Shown here one piece after another: positions 51,701 to 63,700 of a DNA stretch of 64,000 nucleotides. Position 1 is the stretch's first letter. The number at the start of each line of letters is the position of its first letter. The position numbers and the translations under genes were made by a program. The DNA lies in contig JABAKD010000005.1 in NCBI GenBank assembly GCA_012845835.1, forward strand, positions 3,848,155 through 3,912,154, in the 5' to 3' direction. This DNA is from Undaria pinnatifida. Taxonomy: Eukaryota > Sar > Phaeophyceae > Laminariales > Alariaceae. The notes beneath the pieces are model-generated. The model was not told where the DNA came from and did not search any database. It saw only the letters and a program-made list of their open reading frames with translations.

Positions 51701-54700
51701 GATTTGGACCACAGGTGTTTATTTGCCAGGCTGGCACTAATATGGCACTGCACTGACTATTAATTTCATTATTAGATTATTAGTATTAAGACTTGTACGT
51801 AGTCGTTGTGGTCAAATATGCCAGGAGACGGCACTTTCGCACCTGGACGGACGCTGTCATGGGAAATGCCGTGACAAGACTCTGACACCCGGGAACACGA
51901 AACAAACACCCCGTTCTCGGGAACGCCGTACCATATTGTTGAAAAATTGCCGTAAAAGGGTTTGCACACATCTCCATGGAGTTTTTTCTGCCAGGGGGAT
52001 GAGGGGATAATCCGTCTTATTTGAGATGGAAACGCCTTGACAGGCAGCCTTGGCTGGCTGACTGACCGCTTGGCTCCTGGCATCTTCGGTTGGTGTGGTT
52101 TTCACCTTCGTGAGTTGTTTGACGAAAATGCTGGATATCACAGCTCGTATTGATTCGTGTCTTGTTTGTGGGTATAATGCATTCCGGTAGGTCTGAGAGA
52201 CGTCAGAGACAGGGACAATGGGATCGCACGCATCACTCTTGCTGTGTGCGATGTTCCACAAAAACACACCCGCATTGCGTTACGCCCATCGCAAGATCCA
52301 TACTTCATACACGTAGGAAACCGGGGGACGTGCCCAAGATGTTTCCTGTGGACCACACGTTTTCCACGTCGTCACGGACGGGTGTAATACGATATCTTCT
52401 TTATTCGTAACTCAGTTGCAGTGAACTCTGTACCTGTAATTTCTAATACATAGTACCCCTTTCGGGCTGCCGAAGAAGAAAAACTATGAAGAAAAAAAAT
52501 CCAAGAAGTTTACGATTTCCCCGCAATTCGCTGCGACCCGACGAGGGAAGGACGGGCTCAAGTATGTTTCGTTAAAAATAAAGGCACGTACCCCAGTGGG
52601 GAAGGGGGAGGAGAGCCTGCTGGGTGACCCTGGGTCTGAGTTACAGTGGGAACCCCGATTCGAGAGCGCACCGTGACAAGCCGAAACATGCGCTCTTAAT
52701 TACAAGGCGCGCTTGTCTGCAGTGGGAAATATATGGCCTTTAGTGTGGCGGGACATGCCGAGTTGGCCGCTCTTGATCCCCTAATGGTCTTAACTCGGAT
52801 GCTCTTAAATCGGGGTACCCACTGTACGTCGAGGGAGGGAGAAGGATAGATAAAAGGGCGAAGGTAATAATACAGGTCTCTTAATGCCCGATTGGTCTTA
52901 ACTCGGATGCTCTTAACCCCTTTACAACTGGAAACCCGTTTTTGGGGACAAAATTACTTGGATCTAGTATAGAGGGGTTCGGGGGCTCCAAAGGGGTTAA
53001 ATCGGGGTACCCACTGTACGTCTAGGGAGGGAGAAAAGATAGATAAATGTGCGAAAATAATAAATACAGGTAGATGAGATGAGAGAACAAAACACAAAGA
53101 ACTGCATCGACCGCACGAGGCAAAGGAGGCTTAGGGTCGTCCCCAAAAGCCCTAACGGGAAGAAAAAACACGTTTCCTGACAAAGTATCACGATTCTCGA
53201 CAGTCTGAAGTTCTGAAATGTCGGTACCAAGAAAAGAAATCAGTTGTTTTGTCAAGAATCCTGGCATCAGTTGTTATAGTTTTGTTCAAAACCATTTCGA
53301 AGACAGGATTCCTGACAAATGTAACGTCACGATTGGTTAAAATGTCACGTTTTTTCGTCACCATTCCTGAGAAGTCTTTTTCTTCGTTAAGAATGACCCT
53401 CAACCCCATCAGAGCCCCAAAACCCCCTTCTCTACTGGTTCCAAGTAATTTGGTCCCGAAAAGTTTTTTTTTCTTCTAGTTTTTAAGGCGTTAAGGGGTA
53501 GTTAGTTCTCGTTCTGAACTATGTACAGTTCAAGGAGGTGTACTACCAGCGCGCGGCATGACACCGCCGTGCATCCTGCTGCGTGCTCACACTATTAATA
53601 GACGGTTGATATGGCCCCACACCTCGATTGTTTTTTATGCGGTATTCGGGATCCAACAGGATTTAGATTCCCTATCGATCCGCTAACCCCAGGTTTCCTA
53701 CGTTAACAACGTGTCCCCTAAACAAACACGCCTCCTGTAAACTACAGTAAGGTTCAATGCAGCTATGGAAACCCCGGGGTTCCGACGTTCAATTTATCAC
53801 ATGTTGGAGAGGTCACGAACTGCGGTCGACCACCTGGCTCCTACATCGTGCAACCATTCGTCATGAATGCACGCCGTTGTGCGCAAGACCTAGATCCTAA
53901 GTTATACCTCCCGACACCCAGAACACGTGTAGATTATTCAGATGATATAGAGCCAGCTCCTACATCTGCCTTTCGTCATGGATACTCGTTGTGCACAACA
54001 GCTCAATCACTCTTCCGACATCGAGAAAACTTATCACATGACGCAGATTATGCAGATCGTATCGGTCGGGATCTGTATGCCTGACAGATCTGGGTCATGA
54101 CACGTTGATTTTTCCGGTGCGTGCGACATTGTGTACCTGTTTTTGTTTTGCACAGGTACGACATTGGAGCAACTTCTTCCGTCCTAACTCAGCTGGAGTC
54201 GTCGACGTACTCAGACGTATCGTGGTACACCATCGTGAAGGAGAGCACCCTCCTACAGGGAGTTATTACGAGCAACGGCGTTCTCGGTGAGGGGGCTTTT
54301 TATGGTTGTCGTGCGTCCTTAATATTGTCACCCAGGTCTGTTCGGGACAACCTGACCTGGACGTTCGTGCCTGATATGTTTTGTAGTACTGTCAATACCG
54401 GTGGGTTAACTCCTTTCTTCCGTACGTAAGAAGTGAAGCTGACGTTTTTTTAGACAAGTGACGAGAAATTTGTATCATGAAGGGATCAGCTTTTGTAGCT
54501 CTTAATTTGGTCAAGAAGTAAGTGATGGTGCAGCAACGAAGCACCCGGCTGCAGGCAGCTATCACCAGCAGCGGCGGTCTTGTTGTGGAGACCATTGCCC
54601 ATATACTCAGTACTGCCCCCTTCTCCTCCCTCGCCCCTCCCTTGAGCCTGAAGCCTACACCCCCCCTAACCCTATCCCCCCCCTCCAACCCCCCCCCCCC

Positions 54701-57700
54701 CCTATGCCTCCCAAGGTGCAATTATCGGATCCCTGATCTGCTTCAAGGTCGGTGACTACCTGGGTAGACGCCGAGAGCTGCTCATCTCGGCCGTGCTTTT
54801 CTTCTTCGGCTCTGTCGTTGAAGCTTTGTCGGGGTCGTCGTACTGGTCGGGAAGCTGGGGTCTGGTTGTGCTCATGATCGGACGCGTCTTTTATGGCATC
54901 GGCTGTGGGTTCGCCATGCACGGGGTAAGTTAGGAAGGCGTTTTTTTTGTGTGTTCGGGGAGGCTGGGGGTGGGGGGAGGGAAGATGGAAGAGGGGTAGG
55001 GGGTAGTGTTGGGTGACTTGGTGTAAGGTGTCGGGGCTGGTTGTGCTCATGGTCGCACGAGTGTTCCTACGGCATCTGCTGTGGGTTTGCAATGTGTACG
55101 GGGGTGAGTTGGTGTAAGGTGTCGGGGCTGGTTGTGCTCATGGTCGCACGAGTGTTCCTACGGCATCTGCTGTGGGTTTGCAATGTGTACGGTGCGAGCT
55201 TGGGAGGCGTTTGGGAGAGGTGCGGGGGTTAGTGTAAGGTAAGGTAGTGTACGAATATGCGGTAAGGTGCGATTCGGGTGAGTATTTTATGGGATCTGCT
55301 GTGGCTTCGCCATATCCGGGGTGAGTTATGGAGGCGTTTTGGGGGAGGATAAGGGGGGGGAGGAGGGGTGGGGGGGCTGGCGTAGAGTAAAGCGGTGTAC
55401 GACATACGGTAATGTGCGATTCGGGCGAGTATTTTGTGGGATCGGTTGTGGGTTCGCCATGCACGGATTGAGTTTGAGAGGCGTTTGGGGGAGGGGGTGG
55501 GAGGTGGGGGGGTTAGTGTTGGGTAAGTTTGTGCGCGATATACGGTAAGGTACGATGCGATAGAAGCAACGAGGCGGGAGGTTATGTTTGTGGACTAGGC
55601 GGTCTAGACTTACTGTAGTATACTAGTGTTAGTGCTCCGCCTAAATCGGTCGATGGAGGCGAGGGCGGAGCTCCTAAGGGTATCTCAGTAATTGATACTT
55701 GTTCACCGCGGTAGAGTGGGTACTCTCAAGTCGCTGCTGGAGTATCCTGATGATCTGCTGCGGCGGCCTTGGCGGCATCGGTGGCGCCATCGGAGGTCCC
55801 CCTCGCGATATAGGGTTCGGTGGTGCTCCTCTTGGGGCTGCCTGTGGACCCCATCGTCCTCCGATTCCGAAGGGTGACGGTAGGGAGGGAGGGGACATCT
55901 GATTGTACCCGCGTCCCGCTCCTACAGGATTTGCCGGTCCTGCTGCCCCTCGTCCTGTACCGCCCTGTGGGCCCCATCCAACCTGACCGCCCTGTGGTGA
56001 GCCTCCAGCCTGGCCGTTCTGTGGCGGGCCACCCTGTGGTGGGCCTCCTCTCGGGTAAGGTGCACCAAAAGGTCCCCAAAAAGGTTCCCCTCTTCCTGCC
56101 ATGGCCGTTTGGTGACCCGGTTGAGTTTTTCCCTCCAATCACTCCTCCCCCCCCTTCCCCGGGAAACGTCGGCTGAGGACGATGGGGTCCACAGGCAGCC
56201 CCAAGAGGAGCACCACCGAACCCTATATCGCGAGGAGGACCTCCGATGGCGCCACCGATGCCGCCAAGGCCGCCGCAGCAACAACAGCCAGGGTATGCTA
56301 GCCAACACCAGCCAGGGTTCGCTGGCCAACAACAGCCAGGGTTTGCTGGCCAACAGCGAACCCTGGCTGATGGTCTATCTAGCACGTATATGCGAATGTA
56401 GTATACTAGTGTTGGTGCTCCGCCTAAATCAATCGGTGGGGGCGAGGAGAGAGCTCCTACGGGTATCTCAGTAATTGGTGCTTCTTCACCGCCGTAGAGG
56501 CGGTATTCTCAAGTCGCTGCTGGGGTATCCTGATGATCTCTCTATTAATAGCACATACATGTAATATGCGCGATCGGTGTATCACACACAGCTTGCAAAG
56601 ATGAGTTTCGACAAAATCTTCGATCTCACATCTGGAGTGTATTTTTCGGTGTTCGTGTTTTTGTTATATATGCGTCCGGTGTTTGGATCTGTCCTCGCCA
56701 TATACAGATCCTGTACACCATGTCATAATGTGAGCTACAGGATCTACTTTAGATTTTCTGTATGATCTAGATGATCTAGATGATCTAGATGATCTAGATG
56801 ATTTATATTATCTATTGCTGTCATGGTGGTGACGAGTCCAGCGATCCCTGTCTTATTGCGCGTAAGTCGATCCAGGGACAGGTGCCGCATAGTAGTATGA
56901 AGTTTACACGAGAGTAAATATCTTAAACCAGCCTTCAGCGAATTCTCATATCAAAATAATGATAACGCCGCCCGAAACTGTCCTCTCCTGGCATGTTTGT
57001 TTGGAAGGCTCCGGCGTACATCGGCGAAATGTCTCCGTCAGCTGTTAGGGGTGTCCTGGTTTCCATGAAGGAAGCGATGATCGTAGTGGGGATGCTGCTG
57101 GGGTACTCTTTGGGGTGGGTGCTTGACGACACCGCTGGCGGGTGGAGGTGGACGTACGGTGTGGCTTCGGTCCCGGCGGTGGCGATGCTTGTGGGGATGT
57201 ACGGCATGCCTCCCTCGGCTAGGTAAGATATTGGTTGGTTGATTGGGGTTTTTAGATGGATTTGAGTTGGCTTTTTGTTTTTTGGAGAAATATATTCTCG
57301 TTGATTCTGAGTTGGTTTGAATTTTCTCTTGAGTTGGTTTTTGATGATTTTTCATAATATTGTTGGGATAGTGATTGTTGACGATTTTGCTGTTTTGTTT
57401 ACTCATTGCTGGGCAGTGTACGGCTCGCTCTCCTCGGCCAGGTGATAATCTGGACTTGGTGTAGTTGGATTTGGTTAGGACTTGATTTTATTTCACAATG
57501 GGTTTATAGTTTTTGTTTTTTGTTGTTTGTTGGTGTTGGTGTTGGCGTTGTTGGCGTTGGCGTTGCGGCTGTTGTTGACGTTGTTGGCGTGGCGTTGCTG
57601 CTGCTGCTGTAGTTTTGCCGATTCTTGCTGTTTTTATTTTCTTCTGCTCGCTGTGTGACAGGTGGCTGGTGTTCTCGGGACGGATAGACGCCGCGCGCAA

Positions 57701-60700
57701 ATCGCTGCAGTTTGTCACGCCGGGAATATCGGAGCTGGCCGTCGCTGAGATTCAGGTATGTACAAGCAAGGTCATGATAGCATGACGCAACCCTCCTGCT
57801 GAGTAGGGTGTGTGTTCGACGTGCATCGTTGTCTTATGATAGGTGGATAATACTAACCAAAATGGTTTCATCGTTAGTGCGTATTTTGTTTGTGTACTGC
57901 ATGTTGCTAATATTTCTTTCTAAGGCGGTCTTGACCCCTATGCGTCATTTTTTTTTTTGCATGTTTTTCCTCTGTGGAATTGTGGAATTTTCTCCGGATT
58001 ATTTCGCGGCCGGTCGGGGGGTGGGGGTCGTTTTTTTGGTGAACACGCCTCCTCGATATATGTCCTGCTGCTTGCACGCGGTGAGTTTTACGCTAGAGCG
58101 ACCCCCCTCCCCCCTCCCCCGCCCAAATGTCCTCGAAAATAGCCAATAATCCATTAATGATGTGTGTGTGTTTTTTAAGCTCTGAACGAACAATTACAGC
58201 ATGCCAGCATGTTTGCTGTGGTGTTGGTTTTAAGGTTAGTTGGAAGTGCGAGCGGATAAATATCTTCCTGTCGACCTGTATGCTATCACTATGTTATGGT
58301 ATCCTCTCTACAGTGGGGCGTTATGATTAATGGAAGCTGTCCCCTTTATAGCTGGCAGGCGTTATCGCCTGCCTGAACGAGCGGCTCCGCCCCCCCTTCT
58401 GTCAGAAGGTGTGAGGGGGACAGCATGCAACTAGTACCAGGGGTGTGACATCCAAGCAACCCTCGTGTGAAGCGACCATTACAAAGCCACAGGCATCCCT
58501 GCATATCAGAGGTCGGCCCCTAGGTCCATACTACCTCATACATGTCTGGAACCATAAGGGCCGGTTGTTAATTTGTATCATGTGTATGAATACCTAACAT
58601 GGCCATTGCTTTTCCGGGCAGGGTGGTGCCTGGTTTTATTTGTCATCCTTCTCAGCGTGTATCTGTCTCCACGCTCCACGTACATGGCTTGCATTGTAGT
58701 ATGCTCAGCTTTAACAAACTTGTCTGTCTGTCTGTCTGTCTGCCTGTCTGTCTGCCTGTCTGTCTGCCTGCCTGCCTGTCTGCCTGTCTGTCTGCCTGTC
58801 TGTCTGCCTGTCTGTCTGCCTGTCTGTTCGCCGGTCTCTCTGCCTGTCTGTCTTTTTCTGTCGGTCTGCTCGTCTGTCCGCTTTTCTGTCTGTCTGTGTG
58901 TGGTGTGCATGTGCGTGGGTTTCAACTTGTCCTGCCAGGCGTCTGCCGAAAAGACTCAAGGGCAGGAGGCCGGTTTCGATGTGCTGATGGGGCCGACGTG
59001 CAAGAACGCGCTTATTGTCGGACTCGGGCTGGTCACGCTGCAGCAGGTGACTCAACATTCGGCATCCTCATGTTGACCTACTGTTGCCCTGCTTGCTGTT
59101 GCTGGTCTTGTTGGGAGGTGGTGGTGACTGAACACACTAGCTCTTGTGCTGTTGGTGTGGATATTATTGCTGTTTTTGCTAGTGCAAACAAACAATCCTA
59201 CGGTGGATGGGGAAAAACAAAGCTTAAGATCACCACACTTCCACGATTTTTCATAGATGCCGTGTGTCAAGTCAATGTAACTCGTTTGCGTTCGCAATCC
59301 AGCTGGTTTTCTGGCGTGTCCTCGGTTCTCGTGTGATAGCGACAGCGTGAGCTGTCCCTCCCGGCGGTCCCCGTTGCTACTCCGGCAGCGCGAGCTGCCG
59401 TTGTATACGGATGCGTGAGTATGTTGAACCGACCTGAACCCTGGGGGTCAGATGCGGTGGAGATAGCCACCCGGAACGGCATCATTCCGGGCAGTGTGGG
59501 ATTTGCGCAAGCTCACCCACTAAAGGCCGTTCTTATCGGAGATGTGAATTTTCTAAATTTCCTCTTTTTTTTCCAGGATCACCATGAAAGATCGTCTGCA
59601 TTATTATCGAGCGCGGAGTTGTTTTGTCTTTTTTTTCCCCTGGTTTTTGAAAGCCGGGCCTTGAAAAGAGACCGCCACCACCCACACCAGCAGTCACGTG
59701 CGTCGTCACACAGCAAGCATGAGCGAACATCCCGGAAGACCGCAGAGGAAAGCGCCCAGGCCAAGTAGATTCGTGGAATCCGGCGACAGCAGCCCCTCCC
59801 TGGTGTCACGAACGTGCCGAGCACGACGAGGACACCAGCGATATAGCCTTCTTCATGTTTCTGCGCCTCGTGTCTGGATAATTGGGAAGGCTGAATCGTT
59901 GTTTCGTCCGACCCGAGGATGAGTCCTCCGGAGGCCCAGGCCGCTTCCTTACATCGGCCATAAGGTTGGACCAACCTGGTCAACGTTCAAAGCTACCCGG
60001 TGGTCCCAGCGTTGAGCCACGGCGCTTGTCGGAGCACTGCCTCTGAAATATGGAAATCGACGACAGGATTTCCTGACTCATGACTGTTAACTTTTCCATA
60101 TTTTTTGGGGCTGAAGAATTTCACAAATTATGACAGAACACCTCCGTACTTTAAGACACATGTCACAAATGTGGAAACTTGAGAAAGTTAGGAAATTTAA
60201 GACAGAAAAAGGTCTCCGATAAGAACGGCCCTAACAAAAAAAAACCGGCCACGAGAAAACAGCCTGACGCCGGACTTGGTCCAGTTACGATCCACACTAC
60301 CCATTTCAGGCGTTGGTCGTCTTTTTGCTAACTCGTTGTTGTTGTTGTTGTTGTCACGACGACGTTGCCCTACGTTTTTCGGCCGTTCGTTTTATGCGGT
60401 CCCCTACAAACTCTTGTCGCTGATTGCCTTTTTCTTTCGTCTGTCTGTTTGTCTGTTCCCGTACGATTTGTGAACCGTCTCCGAATGTTTTCCGGAATGG
60501 TACGGGACGCGAGCAGATCACCGGACAACCTAGCGTCCTATACTACGCCGACACGATCTTCGAGGACGTGGGTCTGTCCAGCAGCTCTTCGGTCCTTGTT
60601 GCCGCGTTCAAGCTGCTCGCTACGCTTTGCGCCGTGTTCACCGTCGACAAGCACGGCAGGTGACTACTATTTGTATGCATCAGCTATGATATACTATGCG

Positions 60701-63700
60701 TGTGTATGTATATTCCACATTTTTTTTTTCTTTCTTTCCTGGGGTATTCTTCCACTCCAGAGTGACTGGAGCTTGTCCTGTGACCAACGAACGTGGGTTA
60801 TGCGGGTTAATGTTCCGATATCACCCGCTACCGGGTAACCGTCCCCACTAGCAAGATATGACGGCGTTTTCATTGCGGGTGTTCCGAACCCCCCCCCCCC
60901 CCCAGTTAGTTGACGAAGCGTCGACAGCTAATGTATACTTTTTCAGGGCTTTTCATGGATCATGACCCGGCCCATGGGCCAGCTCAGGACGTTATCAAAC
61001 TCTCGCGATCCGGTCGGGTCGGGCCTTGAGGTGTTCGAAATCTCACAGGTCGAGTCAGCGGCGGGTCAGGAGGTGGTAAAACATCACGGGTCGGGTCGGA
61101 CCACCTTGACCCGACCCGACCCGCGAGAAACGACCCGACCCGTGAACAGCCCCGACATTTTTATATGACAAACATGAACAACAGCAACGTATGTACAAGG
61201 TTCCACACGTCGGGCGGATCATCGATTCCCAGTTGATGATCTAGATCGTTCAGGAAGATTTGCATGGTCTGGCAGCTCATGTTGCCGGGTGGGAGCCGTA
61301 CGATCTGAGTGATCTATCTAGCACATGTATGCGTCCGATGTTTGGATCTGTCCTGGCCATATACAGATCCTGTATACCATCTCAAAACGTGAGCTACACT
61401 GTAGATTATCTGTATTATCTCTATGATCTATATCGTGATTTGTCCGAGGTGTGAAATGTTTTCGGGGTTGGATCTGTACTCTACAGATCCAGATCCTGCA
61501 CAATATCTCATCGTAACGGCAGATATAGGATCTACCGTACATGATCTGTGTTATCTATATGATCTGTATGATCTAGATGATCTGTCCGAGGTGTGCAATG
61601 TTTTCGGGGTTGGATCTGTACTCTACAGATCCGGATCCTGCACAATATCTCATAACGGCAGGTACATGATCTATATGATCTAGATCGTGATCTGTCCGTC
61701 CGACGTATGCAAGGTTTCCCTTCGGATTTGGCGTTGCGTTGCAGTCGCGGGGGTTGTCGCAAGTTGAAAAGGGAGAGCACAAACAGGAGTTCGTTCCTCC
61801 TGGTACTCGTCGTGGCCAACGGGCGAGAACGAAGAACTAAAAAATACAAAACGACGCCAAGCGTGGGACTGTAGTCCCGTGGCAGGTTTCTCTTTAGCAT
61901 GGGGAGGTGTGGAGACACACCGAGGTGGGTTGTGTGCGTAACCGCATGCTCGAGGGTCAGCGATGAGGGAACACCTCGGAATGCCCCTGAGAAGCCAGGA
62001 TGGTCTTGAAGGATTATAGTGATAACGAGGCGGTACGATCCAGGGGATGGGGCTTGATATTCACAAACGCCACGGGGTGAATGACTGGGCAGCAAGCAAC
62101 ACCGACCAGCCCAAACGAGTTCATGGTTTCTTCTATGTAGCTTGTACTCAGTGCAGATGGCATATGGTATGATAGGCTGAGCGGTAACTCGTTGGGCTGG
62201 TCGGTGATGCTTGTCCGGTCAATTGCGCGGTGGGTGATTGTTGTTTGTTCAGCTTTTCAGGGCTTTCTGCGTTTTTTTCTTGGCTTTTTTGCTCGTAGAA
62301 CAGAACGCCTGTGATTTCCTTTTTCGACTCGCTTTGTTAACCCCCACAAGTTGAAGCCAACGGGAGACGTTAGCGATTAAACTTGTCTTCATGTCACATT
62401 GTAATACAGTAGGTGGCCCCATATAGTGCGGGTATGTGTCACGAAAATTTACCCGCACTATACCGGGCACCCGCACTATATAAAAACCGGCCACTATAGA
62501 GGGGTCTATATTGTGCCAAACGATTTCACTCGCACAATATCGGACACCCGCACTATGTGACCCGCACTATATAGGGCCACCTACTGTACCAGGTATCCTG
62601 TTACGGTGAAGATTGAAATTTCCGACGAATCCCCCCCCCCCCCCGGTTGCTGTCCTGGTCGCCTTTTTATATCGTGAACTCCTTTTGTGCTGCAGAGTGA
62701 AGTTGCTGACGATCGGGTGCTCCCTGATGTTCGTGGCGCTGCTTATCCTCACGGTGTCCTTCATGTTCGACTACGTGTCCGAGGAAGACTGCAACGATTA
62801 CACGCTACAGAGTTCCTGCAGCGCTTACTCCGACAAATGTGAATGGTAAGGAGCCGTATTTGGCTTTGCGTGGCTTTGCGTGGCTTTGCTTTGCTCCTCC
62901 CTCGCCGTGTTTGTATTTGTCTCTCTGGTCAGCTCCCATTATAGGGTAAACTGGACCCGCCCTCACCTCCACCTCACCCCCCCCCTCCACTTGTCACCCC
63001 ACCCCTCACCCCCGTCGCCTCCACCCCCCGTCCCCCATCCCCCGCCTTCACCGCCTCCCTACACCCCCCCACACGCCCCCGCATCCACCTTAATCCCCAA
63101 CCCCTACCTCACCTCCACCCCCGCTTTCACCCCCGCCCCTACCCCCACCCTCCGCCGCACCCCACCCCAACCCCCAACCCCCACCCCAACCCCACCTCCG
63201 CCCTACCCCCCCCCCCCCCACCGCCAGCACCCGCTCCACCTGAGTTCCACGCATCCCAACCCCCACCCCAACCACCACCAAATATGCAGGTCTTCGTCTT
63301 TAATATATCCCCCCACCCGATCCCCACCTCCTCCTTCACCCCATGGCTCCCCACCAGGGACATTGGTTGCTCCTGCATGACCCCCGCCACCCCACCGCCC
63401 ACCCCACCCCACCCCCACCTCCTCTTTCACTCCATAGACTCCCGCCAGGGACACTGGTTGCTCCTGCATGACCCCTGCCACCCCACCGCCGCTCCCACAC
63501 CTGCACCCCACCCGTGCCCCCCCCCCCCCCCCCCCAACCAAACGTTTTAGTAGTCGTAGTAAATGTATTCACCCACCCGCACCTTCACCCCCTCCACCGC
63601 TATCCCCGCTACCCTCCACCTCCACCACCGCCTCAACCCCCAAGTGTTTTTTTGATGATCTGAAATGCGATTCCCCCCCCCCCCACCCCTATGTTTTCTC

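Noticed and set aside
51857-52267. 136-codon minus-strand frame in transporter intron 1
   Set aside because: No similarity recognised, no splice or repeat logic; a chance frame cannot be excluded.
58354-58373. Hairpin GGCAGGCG-TTAT-CGCCTGCC as a terminator
   Set aside because: Eukaryotic intron context, no U-run; a bacterial-type terminator makes no sense here.
61532-62095. 187-codon minus-strand frame
   Set aside because: Lies in intron 7 of the transporter across GATC repeats; no domain recognised.
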